Shown here: in pieces, positions 33,074 to 45,442 of the stretch
Position numbering within the stretch: the stretch's first letter is position 1
Layout: each line of letters opens with the position of its first letter
Assembly (NCBI RefSeq): GCF_041260155.1
Contig: NC_091932.1
Location: forward strand, 42,482,125 to 42,546,124
Direction: 5' to 3'
From: Ptychodera flava
Lineage: Eukaryota > Hemichordata > Enteropneusta > Ptychoderidae
DNA: 64,000 bases
The notes under the pieces: generated by a model
Databases searched by the model: none
Seen by the model: only the letters and a program-made list of their open reading frames with translations
Told to the model about the DNA's origin: nothing
Made by a program: the position numbers and the translations under genes

Positions 33074-35427
33074 CTGAAAGGAAACAAAAATGGATTGTTT
33101 CAGCCTGTAGTAAATTCATGTCTGACATTGAACTTTGTTAAGTGCAAGATTAGAAAGAGAGCAACAGTTTTGTTTTTTTGTCAAAAACATTTTACATGTG
33201 CTAAGGTGATGTGATCTTACCTGTTCATTACTTTAAATCATTTGACAGTTCTCAAAGTCATAGCAGTTTTATGTTTATTTGCATATTTAACAAAGTCTAC
33301 AGTAAGGAAAGTATATCTGGAAAGACTGAGAGAAAGTTAAAATATTTTGGGTACATTAACTATGCAAAGACATGACAGTAGCAGTTAATTGACATTCATC
33401 ATTTTCTTGTAACCTCATGGCTAATTATTATACCTAGTTCATGCTATCACTTTAAGTGCCGTTATTTATAAATTATGGTGACCACACAAACTTTTATGAA
33501 ACTTGATACAGATATTTGTTAAAGTAATCAAAGTATGTTTTGATCTGTGAAATGCTGCAGTTTCATGTCAAATAATTGATACTGAGTATATTTGAGAATC
33601 ACTTTTCAAATCTTGCTTTTGTCCCAGGCATGGCTGCACCAAATTTTGTGGATTTTTAGTGCTACTAGTCTAGTTAGAAAAAGATTTAGGCATATTATCA
33701 AAGAAAATGAAAATTAATCCACAGACAACTTTGCTCACTGCGTGTACTGAAATATGGGAGCAAATTCTGTTCACATCTTATTTTGCATATCTGGTTAAAC
33801 TATAGGAAGGAACTTCATGTTAGACATAAATCTTTTATGGAGTACTTTTTGTTTCCCACATATAATGGCAATCCAAATTCAAAGAACAAGTAACTTGTAG
33901 TTGTACTGGTAGATGTTCCATGGCATCATGGCAATATCAAAGTAACTTACGAGCAGTTCAATTGTATGTACATTGTACCCAGTATACACATTTGTTTTGT
34001 CTGTGGCTTCTACGCTATGTGATTGGGTACCGTACGTTGTGAGTCAGAATCAGTTTGAAACCGCCATATTAAAGTAATCAGAAGTATGTCATATTTAAAT
34101 AATAACACATGAGAGCGAGGGCAAGATCACGATTTATTGCCTGCCCAAGGGATGGTGGTCATGATCGAAATATTGATGATGCCCGAGCCGTAGGCGAGGG
34201 CATCATCAGTATTTCGATCATGACCACCAGCCCGAGGGCAGGCAAAAAATCGTGATATTGCCCAAGCTCTCATGCGTTATTATTTTTATTACACCGAACA
34301 AGCAAACATGCAAAGAAACAAACACACAAAGACTTCTTCGAGTACAGTTCGCCTTCCGAGTCCGGACATCAGCGTAAAATGTTGTCAGTGCCGAGTCTAG
34401 GGTTGCCGCTAAAGTTTGCCGATCTCCTCGGTGGCGTATCCAAATTTGTTGCTTGCATAGTCGCTGAACAAAAAAAATTGCATTCCTTGTTGCCATTTTC
34501 GTTCGTTTGCTGTTTACTTGCATCAAAATACCGTCTAACTGTGACAGCTCTGCATGACGTTTCGCAGCCATAAGTTTGCCAACTGCAAAGCACAACAAGC
34601 GAACGACAATTTTTTTGCGCAGAAAGGATGCGCAGTAAGTAAAATGACGTCATCCATGTAATATCAAATGCAGAGGGCATCATCAAGTTCGCAGAGGGCA
34701 TCATCACGTTCTTTTACATGTCACGTGAGTCGTGTTTAACCAATGGCAATGCACGCTGAATGAGTGAGGTGTAATAAGACTATTTAAAAATGGCCAAATT
34801 TATAACCATTTGATATATATGTCAGCTCTATGGTACAAGGTGTCTCATTACAAATGTTATAGCAGAAATAATGTTCATCAATATCTTATACTTGCATTTT
34901 CTGAGATATCGGTATATCCCATGTCTTTATTTTAATGCTGTTAAATGTTTGAAGTTAGAACATACCTTGAGGACCTCTCAGTGTTTTTTCAATATTTTGT
35001 GTACTACTTGTGGGGCTCATTTTGAAGTGCTGGTGAAAGAAATTTTTAAAGTCTTTGTTTTTCACAATCAAAAATTGTATTATTCTCCATGGAGTTAAAA
35101 CTTTGATAGCAGCGCTACCAATTTTGATTACAAATATCAATAAATGTCAGGTAATTTGTTATGCTTATAAGTACCAAACTTTGCAAAGTAAGCCCTGATT
35201 TGTATCCTTGTTGTGGCAAAAGAATGGTTGAAAGTTTCATTGAAGTAAGTTTGAGCAAAAATGTACTAAGTCTTTCAGTATATTACCCAGGCTTAAGGAG
35301 ACAACTATATACTCTCTGAGCTGTGATTTATGATTTGTGATGACAAGACCACCTTACATCTGTAATAGCTGGGTTGCCAAGCAGACACTGTGAGTGATTT
35401 AATGAGCAAAATTCAGAATGAACTTAC
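33074..35427 (-). other. Intron between exons 2 and 3
   Basis: Non-coding apart from the palindromic composite at 34100-34777. It also holds the second copy of the tttgtctgtggcttct repeat (33988-34070). Short open frames at 34218-34707 lie inside the composite and are not recognised. Confidence 0.5.
34100..34777. mobile_element. Palindrome P6 plus TTATTACACC-bounded segment
   Basis: 34100-34283 is a palindrome of about 184 bp (ataacacatgagagc...gggcaa and ttgcccaagctctcatgcgttat) with centre CCGAGCCGTAGGCGAGGG at 34182-34200. It is followed by a ~490-bp segment starting TTATTACACC (34287) and ending GGTGTAATAA, short terminal inverted repeats. The phrase agggcatcatca of the palindrome centre recurs at about 34675 and 34695 inside the segment, linking the two parts. 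No transposase; probably a non-autonomous DNA element. Confidence 0.6.
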
Positions 35428-35901
35428 GGTTAATGAAGAAAAGTTCAATTTCTTCAAACTTGGCCATGTCATACATAGCTTTCAACTGCAGTGTTATTCC
35501 AACTGTGGCAGCAATCTTTCTCATTTCATCTGTTATCAGCAGTGGTTCCAGTGCTTTAGCCAGATTTCTAGATCTACAAGTCTGCTTTACTCTGTAGAGA
35601 TAATAAAGTGTTAAAATCTTCAGCAAGATTCCCAAAGACCCTGTTCCCAAAGTATTTGGATCCAGACCAACTTTCTCCTTGCAGACTTTCTTTACTTCAT
35701 TGCAACTGTCTTCATCTGCCAGCACAGCTTTCACTCTGCGTTTCAGTCCTTGTTCACATTCTCCCCATCCAGTCTTCACCTCATTCTTTTTCATTTCCTG
35801 CAGCCTTCGAAGTTGTACTGAGACAGCTTGGGTTTGTTTTTCTAGTTCTGTGAGACGTTTTTGCAGCATCTCTTCATCCAAGGATACATTAACCGGGAAA
35901 T
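35428..35901 (-). CDS. Exon 2 of the GT-like gene
   Basis: Acceptor gatcttatttcAG, donor AACC|GTAAGT. 474 bp, symmetric phase 1. Encodes about 158 residues: a short helical, Gln/Glu/Arg-rich start (EEMLQKRLTELEKQTQAVS, probably coiled coil), then a charged helical segment with Cys (SCNEVKKVCKEKVG), a hydrophobic stretch (GILLKILTLYYLY) and a helical C-terminal part. I do not recognise a named domain. The splice frame with exon 1 is exact (G|AT gives Asp). Confidence 0.75.
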
Positions 35902-36821
35902 CTGAAATAAGATCACAAAGATGGCATGAATAATTATCATATAAAAATTCACTTAAAACCCCATTAGCTCAGTAACTCTTGAAATTTGTTGACCTCAAAA
36001 TATCTTCCTATTCTCTCCTGGTTTTCTCTGAATTCTACCCTCTGAAGGGATATTGGCTTTTACTTCATTAGGAAACCATACCTTTGTGAAACAGTTGACA
36101 AGTAAATTCAAATTTTAATTGTCATTTTGATTTTCCTCCATTTTCAAAAATTGGTAATATTACAAAGGAAACTGAACATGCAATTTCACAGATGAAAACA
36201 TTGACACCTATGCATTACATTGGACTACTCTGTGCAGTTTATGTGAAGATTTCAGTGCAGATATATATATGCACAGCATGTACAGTCCCAGCGAGTAGTT
36301 AATTCTAAATGTACCAGTATACATGAACCGAAATTAGTACATTTTCACAAACTTATTTCAGCTTGAAAATCATAAAATAATGCTAAAACTTACAGCTACC
36401 ATAGTGGAGCTATCATGACAGGCACTTTCTTTGTTTTCTTTCCTTTACTTTAAATTCTCATGTGCACACTATTGACTTTCAAAGTGCAGTAGCTTGTTTT
36501 CCTCAACACATAAAAATAGAGTGGAGTTGTAAAAAAATATCATGTGAAAGTTAATTTAATTTGCAAAGAAATTATTCCTAAAAGACTATATACAGAAAAA
36601 GGATGAAATGATTTTGTCAAGTCTCATGATCTTATGATTGCAAACAGGCTGCTAATCAATTACATATATGTACCCTACTTGCTGTTTTGAATAACAAAAT
36701 GATTACAACATATATTCCCATTAGAATTAAAAATTCTTCTGACATTTGATGTTGGATACAAACACATACATTTGCCTTTCCCCCCAAATGCCAGGATTAT
36801 ACATTAAAGTTTATGTTTTAC
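35902..36821 (-). other. Intron 1 of the GT-like gene
   Basis: Non-coding, 920 bp. About 35960-36290 is copy B of the dispersed repeat seen at 23105-23410. The rest is AT-rich. Confidence 0.6.
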
Positions 36822-38532
36822 CTTTCTCATCAGCCTTGAGTCTATGGTCATTTTGATAAGTTCCAGTTTGTTGCTTGACATTTGTTGTTAAAAGTGATGC
36901 AAACTTGGCACAGCTTGCTGATATGACTTCACTCTGCAGCAAGTCTGTTTTCAGGTCCTTTGCCTTCTTGAAGGCCAAGGGTATATCTTGTAGGTCTTTT
37001 AATATTCTCTTAGACAGGTTTTTCTCTTCAGTCCCTACAACACAATTGTCAGTATGTTCTGTCAAGTACTGTGTAATGAAGCGAGCCAGATGAGTGTGAT
37101 TGTAGGTAGCTGTCGGTAAACCAGATACCATTGCTTCTAAGCCATACAGGCTGTAATCCACATAGCATGGTGCAGGCAGGCAGAGATGTGATTGTTGTAG
37201 AGATCTGTGCAGAGACTGTGCCGAATGGCCTGGATGAAGTGTTGGCTTTATGTGACGACACTGCATCTTACCAGAGAGGAACTTCACCAGAGTCTGGCCT
37301 GCTTGTTGAGATACTCCTTGGATCTTCCATGAGGGAGGATTGATGTTTGACTGACTTTCTGACAGATAATTTGCTGCAGTACCAATTGAAGCTGCCATTG
37401 TTTCACATCTTTCTATGGCTTTCTGTGTATCCACCTGGCCACATGTCAGTATACCATGTGTGCTGGTCTCTCTCAGTACTGGATCTTTCCCTCTGAAACA
37501 GGCCAGTGGTATTGGAAGGATTTCCTCATGTGGAATTTCTGACAACTCTTTACCATGAAACTCAGCCCTGTAGGCATTCTGGAAATACTCATAGATGACA
37601 GGACCAATGGAGAACAGTAAGTCTGCCAGACTTGCCATTTGCAGCATCTTCTCTTCAAATTCCAATACACCATACTCTTCTGCTTCCAGACAATGAGATT
37701 CCGGAGAAGCATGGTTGATAAGAACCAGCTTTGCCTTTGGGAACAGTTTTGCTCGGATATAAGCTGCTGCATGTCCAGTCTTCGGAGCATAACCAACCAC
37801 ATACTGGACATCTTCTATCATTCCGAGGTCAGGAAAGTAACTTTCATGGTTCAACAGCCACTCTGTTTTCGGTGGATCATCTTTTGCTTTAATGCCAAGC
37901 CTTCTCTGTGCTGGAATCAAGGTAACACCACAGTTCTCAGCATCTTCCTTCTGTTCTTCACTGATTTTGACATCAAGTACAGTAGAGTAGGCTTTCAGAT
38001 CTTCTCCTGCCTTTTCCTTCCTTTCAACGAAATCTTGAATAAGTGTTCTATGGAACCCTGTCAGACCTAACTCATTCTTACTCCATGCATTGGAAACAAA
38101 TAATGCTGCAGGCTTTGAAGGCATCTGATGAAGCTCTGCATGAGGGAAAAGATTTCCGTGTATTGCAGCTGCTGCATTCTTTGTCTTGGCAGACAATCCA
38201 ACAACATGACCTACATTTTTAAATTTCCCTAATTCTGGGTAGTAGATATTGTGATTGATAAACCAGTTAACTGCTGGTGGGTCTTCATCAGGATCTAACC
38301 ACTTACTTCTTGTAGCTGGAATCAGTGTAACACCATGTCTTGTTGCATCTTCCTTTTGTTCTTCACTCAGTTCAACATCAAGGACAGTGCAGTTAATTGC
38401 TGAAAGTTCATCAGGTTTCTTCTTCAGTGTATTTTCACAGAAATCACTGATCAACTGCCAGGTTGCTGGACCATATATTAAGTTTTTCTTCCATGATGTT
38501 GATAAAAACAAGGCTGCTGAAAAGTCTGCCAT
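36822..38532 (-). CDS. Exon 1: GT4-like glycosyltransferase-fold protein with duplicated N-terminal half
   Basis: A 570-codon open exon from ATG at 38530-38532 to donor AAAG|GTAAAA. Residues about 5-135 and 140-271 are an internal duplication: both start with AALF(L/V)S, share SEEQKEDA and GVTLIPA, then NH-x2-Y(Y/F)P(E/D)LG and VVG(L/Y)(S/A)(A/P)KT. Residues about 285-545 resemble the GT-B fold of family-4 glycosyltransferases: SLADLLFSIGP, then ILTCGQVDTQKA, then SLYGLEAMVSGLPT at about 461-474, the place of the nucleotide-sugar-binding EAM-x-GxP motif. Whether it is catalytic is uncertain, since the usual acidic residue upstream of the motif is not clear. No signal peptide, so probably cytosolic. 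It is followed in phase by exons at 35.9, 33.1, 27.9, 27.2, 24.8 and 20.7 kb. The start is the only plausible ATG before the duplicated domain; an upstream non-coding exon cannot be excluded. Confidence 0.8.
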
Positions 38533-39235
38533 CAGTAAACCTTTACACTTACTGAGTAGTCAATGACTTTGTATGTCACCGGACGTTTTACACCAAAACT
38601 GAAACTTGACCTGTCAGAAGCCACTCACTAATGATGATGGCTTTACACCTTCAAGTCCTGGAGTATCACTGTTAGTCTTTCAGGTTGTACCACTATACCA
38701 AAGTACTGCAAAACCAGCAATAAGAAGCAAAGTTTTCCCTGTCAATTCATTGGAAGTAAGACATGGTTGGCCACTGTTGCCTGCAACAGACACATGTTTG
38801 TCTATTTGATTCATTATGTGATATGGTTGTTAAGTGATGATAAATCTCTTTATCATACATGCTATGCCTGTATTGCCATTCTTCTATTGTTCAGACGTTA
38901 CTGCCTCGGTACTGATATGAGCCCATCTTTTAACTAGTGAAAATAAGGATTATATTTTCACTGTAACCGAACTACTTACAGCCACGCGTACGCGTGACCT
39001 TCGCTGTATGCATGACCATCGTTGGTATATGTACATATAAAACAGCTGAGCGAATAAGACAAATGACAATCCGAAATGTCATTATGATCAAAATTATGTT
39101 GTTTGCAGTCACTTTATGAGCTATGGCCAGTAGTTGGTAGATATGCACGTTTCACATTGTTGAAGCTATCGTGCTATGGGCAATTGTATGCCATTGTACA
39201 TTATAGAACCCAAACGTGTAGGACAAACGTGCATG
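38533..39235. other. 5' flank of the GT-like gene
   Basis: Gene-free. Contains CpG-bearing palindrome CACGCGTACGCGTG near 38983-38996. Probable location of the promoter for the minus-strand gene, but no core element is clear. The satellite array begins immediately beyond. Confidence 0.35.
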
Positions 39236-42200
39236 ACTAAACACTGTAAAATTCTGCACGTTAGACATTTTAGACACGTTAGGTTCGTACACGTTAGGTT
39301 TGCACGATACACGATAGGTTTGCATGATTGGCATGATAGAAATTGGAGTCATGTCGAGAACCTAAAATGACATACACGTTAGACATTTTAGACACGTTAG
39401 GTCCGTACACGTTAGGTTTGCACGATACACGATAGGTTTGCACGATTGGCATTATAGAAATTGGAGTCATCTGGAGAACCTAAAATGACATACACGTTAG
39501 ACATTTTAGACACGTTAGGTCCGTACACGTTAGGTTTGCACGATACACGATAGGTTTGCATGATTGGCATGATAGAAATTGGAGTCATGTGGAAAACCTA
39601 AAATGACATACACGTTAGACATTTTAGACACGTTAGGTCCGTACACGTTAGGTTTGCACGATACACGATAGGTTTGCACGATTGGCATGATAGATTTTGA
39701 CCCATGTTGAGAACCTAAAATGACATACACGTTAGACATTTTAGACACGTTAGGTCCGTTCATGTTAGGTGTGCACGATATCATAGCTTTGCATGATTGG
39801 CATGATAGAGTTAGACCTTACCGTGTTTGTAGGCCATCACGAGAATCTTGAGACATATCGTATAAGGTGCCGACCTAAGATTTACGGAGCTAACGTGTCT
39901 AAAATGTCTAACGTGTATGTCATTTTAGGTTGTCCACGAGTCAAAATCTATCATGCCAATCGTGCAAACCTATCGTGTATCGTGCACGCCCAACATGGAT
40001 GCACCTATCGTGTCTAAAGTGTCTAACTTGTCTATCATGACTGTACGATTGACACATGGTACCCATACCATTCGACTTATCTGGACCTACACGTTAGACA
40101 TTTTAGACACGTTAGGTCCGTACATGTTAGGTCTGCACGATACACGATAAGTTTGCACGATTGGCATGATAGATTTTGACCCATGTTGAGAACCTAAAAT
40201 GACATGCACGTTAGACATTTTAGACACGTTAGGTCCGTACACGTTAGGTCTGCACGATACACGATAGGTTTGCATGATTGGCATGATAGATTTTGACCTA
40301 TGTTGAGAACCTAAAATGACATGCACGTTAGACATTTTAGACACGTTAGGTCCGTACACGTTAGGTCTGCATGATACACGATAGGTTTGCATGATTGGCA
40401 TGATAGATTTTGACCCATGTTGAGAACCTAAAATGACATGCACGTTAGACATTTTAGACACGTTAGGTCCGTACACGTTAGGTCTGCACGATACACGATA
40501 GGTTTGCACGATTGGCATGATAGATTTTGACCCATGTTGAGAACCTAAAATGACATGCACGTTAGACATTTTAGACACGTTAGGTCCGTACACGTTAGGT
40601 CTGCACGATACACGATAGGTTTGCACGATTGGCATGATAGATTTTGACCCATGTTGAGAACCTAAAATGACATGCACGTTAGACATTTTAGACACGTTAG
40701 GTCCGTACACGTTAGGTCTGCACGATACACGATAGGTTTGCACGATTGGCATGATAGATTTGACCCATGTTGAGAACCTAAAATGACATGCACGTTAGAC
40801 ATTTAGACACGTTAGGTCCGTACAGTTAGGTCTGCACGATACACGATCTAGATAGGTTTGCATGATTGGCATGATAGATTTCGCCCTATGTTGAGAACCT
40901 AAAATGACATACACGTTAGACATTTTAGACACATTAGGTCCGTACACGTTAGGTTTGCACGATACACGATAGGTTTGCATGATTGGCATGATAGATTTTG
41001 GAGTCATGTGGAGAACCTAAAATGACATACACGTTAGACATTTTAGACAGGTTAGGTCCGTACACGTTAGGTTTGCACGATACACGATAGGTTTGCACGA
41101 TTGGCATGATAGATTTTGACTCATGTTGAGAACCTAAAATGACATGCACGTTAGACATTTTAGACACGTTAGGTCCGTTCATGTTAGGTGTGCACGATAC
41201 ACGATAGCTTTGCATGATTGGCATGATAGAGTTAGACCTTACCGTGTTTGTAGGCCATCACGTGAATCTTGAGACATATCGTATAAGGTGCCGATCTAAG
41301 ATTTACGGAGCTAACGTGTCTAAAATGTCTAACGTGTATGTCATTTTAGGTTGTCCACGAGTCAAATCTATCATGCCAATCGTGCAAACTATCGTGTATC
41401 GTGCACGCCCAACATGGATGCACCTATCGTGTCTAAAGTGTCTAACTTGTATATCATGACTGTACGATTGACACATGGTACCCGTACCATTCGACTTATC
41501 TGGACCTACACGTTAGACATTTTAGACACGTTAGGTCCGTACATGTTAGGTCTGCACGATACACGATAAGTTTGCACGATTGGCATGATAGATTTTGACC
41601 CATGTTGAGAACCTAAAATGACATGCACGTTAGACATTTTAGACACGTTAGGTCCGTACACGTTAGGTCTGCACGATACACGATAGGTTTGCATGATTGG
41701 CATGATAGATTTTGACCAATGTTGAGAACCTAAAAACATGCACGTTAGACATTTTAGACACGTTAGGTCCGTACACGTTAGGTCTGCACGATACACGATA
41801 GGTTTGCATGATTGGCATGATAGATTTTGACCCATGTTGAGAACCTAAAATGACATGCACGTTAGACATTTTAGACACGTTAGGTCCGTACACGTTAGGT
41901 CTGCACGATACACGATAGGTTTGCACGATTGGCATGATAGATTTTGACCCATGTTGAGAACCTAAAATGACATGCACGTTAGACATTTTAGACACGTTAG
42001 GTCCGTACACGTTAGGTCTGCACGATACACGATAGGTTTGCACGATTGGCATGATAGATTTGACCCATGTTGAGAACCTAAAATGACATGCACGTTAGAC
42101 ATTTTAGACACGTTAGGTCCGTACACGTTAGGTCTGCACGATACACGATAGGTTTGCATGATTGGCATGATAGATTTTGACCCATGTTGAGAACCTAAAA

Positions 42201-43970
42201 ACATGCACGTTAGACATTTTAGACACGTTAGGTCCGTACACGTTAGGTCTGCACGATACACGATAGGTTTGCACGATTGGCATGATAGATTTTGACCCAT
42301 GTTGAGAACCTAAAATGACATGCACGTTAGACATTTTAGACACGTTAGGTCCGTACATGTTAGGTCTGCACGATACACGATAGGTTTGCACGATTGGCAT
42401 GATAGATTTTGACCCATGTTGAGAACCTAAAATGACATGCACGTTAGACATTTTAGACACGTTAGGTCCGTACACGTTAGGTCTGCACGATACACGATAG
42501 GTTTGCACGATTGGCATGATAGATTTTGACCCATGTTGAGAACCTAAAATGACATGCACGTTAGACATTTTAGACACGTTAGGTCCGTACACGTTAGGTC
42601 TGCACGATACACGATAGGTTTGCATGATTGGCATGATAGATTTTGACCAATGTTGAGAACCTAAAATGACATGCACGTTAGACATTTTAGACACGTTAGG
42701 TCCGTACACGTTAGGTCTGCACGATACACGATAGGTTTGCACGATTGGCATGATAGATTTGACCATGTTGAGAACCTAAAATGACATGCACGTTAGACAT
42801 TTTAGACACGTTAGGTCCGTACATGTTAGGTCTGCACGATACACGATAGGTTTGCACGATTGGCATGATAGATTTTGACCCATGTTGAGAACCTAAAATG
42901 ACATGCACGTTAGACATTTTAGACACGTTAGGTCCGTACATGTTAGGTCTGCACGATACACGATAGGTTTGCACGATTGGCATGATAGATTTTGACCCAT
43001 GTTGAGAACCTAAAATGACATGCACGTTAGACATTTTAGACACGTTAGGTCCGTACACGTTAGGTCTGCACGATACACGATAGGTTTGCACGATTGGCAT
43101 GATAGATTTTGACCCATGTTGAGAACCTAAAATGACATGCACGTTAGACATTTTAGACACGTTAGGTCCGTACATGTTAGGTCTGCACGATACACGATAG
43201 GTTTGCACGATTGGCATGATAGATTTTGACCCATGTTGAGAACCTAAAATGACATGCACGTTAGACATTTTAGACACGTTAGGTCCGTACAAGTTAGGTC
43301 TGCACGATACAAGATAGGTTTGCACGATTGGCATGATAGAGTTAGACCTTACCGTGTTTGTAGGCCATCACGTGAATCTTGAGACATATCGTATAAGGTG
43401 CCGACCTAAGATTTACGGAGCTAACGTGTCTAAAATATCTAACGTGTATGTCATTTTAGGTTATCCACGAGTCAAAATCTATCATGCCAATCATGCAAAC
43501 CTATCGTGTATCGTGCTGACCCAACGTGTACGGACCTAACGTGTCTAAAATGTCTAACGTGTAGGTCCAGATAAGTCGAATGGTATGGGTACCATGTGTC
43601 AATCGTACAGTCATGATAGACAAGTTAGACACTTTAGACACGATAGGTGCATCCATTTTGGGCGTGCACGATACACGATAGGTTTGCACGATTGGCATGA
43701 TAGATTTTGACTCGTGGACAACCTAAAATGACATACACGTTAGACATTTTAGACACGTTAGCTCCGTAAATCTTAGGTCGGCACCTTATACGATATGTCT
43801 CAAGATTCTCGTGATGGCCTACAAACACGGTAAGGTCTAACTCTATCATGCCAATCGTGCAAACCTATCTTGTATCGTGCAGACCTAACGTGTACGGACC
43901 TAAAGTGTCTAAAATGTCAAACGTGCATGTCATTTATAGGTTCACAACATAGGTCTGCACGATACACGAT
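39236..43970. repeat. Satellite array, 117-bp unit, with inverted linker segments
   Basis: About 35-40 units of 117-118 bp. Each unit has sub-words: gcacgttagacattttagac, acacgttagg, ccgtacacgttagg, tgcacgatacacgatagg, tttgcacgattggcatgata. Central units are near identical; units at the left edge (39.24-39.8 kb) are more diverged. Segments of about 280 bp at 39806-40086, 41226-41512 and 43336-43565, and an inverse copy at about 43568-43855, contain inverted units plus unique sequence (accttaccgtgtttgtaggc), so the array switches orientation several times. 117 is divisible by 3 and the unit lacks stops in some frames, which creates long open frames on both strands; these are not genes. Confidence 0.95.
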
Positions 43971-45285
43971 AGGTTTGCAAGTTTGGCTTTTTTTGGTCAC
44001 GTTAGTTCCGACCTAACATGTCAAACATGCACTACTAAAATGTAAAAATGTCTAAAATGAAAAAATCCCGACTTCTGGCAATGGATGCACTTTATGGGCA
44101 TTACACTTAGGCACAAGTACAGTTGTACCAAAATCATACAAACAAACGTATTGAAAATTTGTATAATTTGCCGACACCTGTCAATTCACGGCCGGTCCCG
44201 TGGCGGCAGTGTTTTCGTGTCGTCTACGCTGCTGAAGATTACACCATGGATGTATGATTACACGTAAGATATCGGTTGACAGAGCGTCATGATAGAATCA
44301 CTTTACGACAAGTTTCCTGTTGATGAGCTTGAATTACAAGCAGTGAATTACATCGTTTACAGTCGTAAATGAGCCACGAAAATCCAATCGCACGAAAATA
44401 CTTGCGACACACAAAGTTGAAGGTGCACATGATATTTGATATTTGTACCTGTCAGTGCACAGGTCATGTTCGTGTCTGGTGGCACCGATGCGGTGCGGGT
44501 TTCAGATACAATGTACCATCTAGGGAAAGCAAAACTTTCGCTTAGGTTGTTAAAGGAAGTTTAGTTCTATTTAGGCAAGCCAGGAACGAAAATATACGAG
44601 CAGACGACGGAAATACCTTTGAAATGTTTTATTCGTACAGCAACAAAATAAAATCACGAACGAGTTACGACACTACAGCTTACAGTGTACTCACTTCATG
44701 TTTTCACTAATCCGCTTACTGAGATGGTAAATTCGGCATATTTTACGTCTGGGAACATGTATAATTCTTCGAGATAAACTGACTGGTACGGGTATTATAT
44801 CCACTGTATGTGCATTCATAGATGTCGCAGAGCTGCTTGCTCTGTGCTCTCAGCTGTTCATACTCGATAGAGTTTGAGCGTGGCGCGAGTATTTTGACCC
44901 GATTTTGGCGGCCTCATAACTTTCACGCAGGGATGAGATTATGTATCAAAACACGAAAACACACCCATTTACAATCTCCCGCCTATGTTTACATCCACCG
45001 TCATTTTAAACTAAAAATAATCTTCTTCAAATGTGAAAACCTGTGTCAACATCGTAATATTTAAATTGTTTGCTTTAAAAGTGCTCCATAAACCCTCCTT
45101 TGAAGTGGAATGGCCCAATAGCGGAATAATATCAAGAAGTGATACGGTTGTCATCACTCCTTAGCAACCAACTTTTTATAAGTACAGCCTGGAGGAAGCA
45201 AGGTCGATTTCAAGTTGATTTCGTCGCTAATTTCGGAGCGTCTGTAGGAAAACAGTCATAACCAAAGCATGCATGTATGATAAAG
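43971..45285. other. Gene-free stretch after the satellite
   Basis: Moderate CpG content near 44190-44560 and 44870-44920 could mark a promoter or decayed exon, but no frame is recognisable. The satellite fades out with degenerate units to about 44050. Confidence 0.4.
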
Positions 45286-45442
45286 GGGTTATTACACGAA
45301 GTTTGGGCGATACCACGTCGTATTCTCGTGATGTGTCCGTATTTTGACTCGTTGCTGCGCAACTCGTCCTGCGCAACTCGTCAAATACGGACACATCACT
45401 CGAATACGACGCGGTATCGCCCAAACTTCGTGTAATAAACCC
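45286..45442. repeat. Large palindrome P7 (~157 bp)
   Basis: Arms of about 60-70 bp pair nearly perfectly: gggttattacacgaagtttg and caaacttcgtgtaataaaccc, with gatgtgtccgtattttgac / gtcaaatacggacacatc inside. The centre (45346-45382) is an imperfect double repeat of ctgcgcaactcgtc. Ends resemble the TTATTACAC ends of the element at 34287. Confidence 0.9.

Noticed and set aside
39530-43850. Long open frames on both strands with a 39-residue period
   Set aside because: The satellite unit is 117 bp, divisible by 3, and lacks stops in those frames, so long frames are automatic. No start context, splice sites or codon signature; the frames exist on both strands.
39236-43970. Telomere-like TTAGG words in the satellite
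   Set aside because: TTAGG occurs only as part of a fixed 117-bp unit and never as a run of short repeats, so it is not telomeric.
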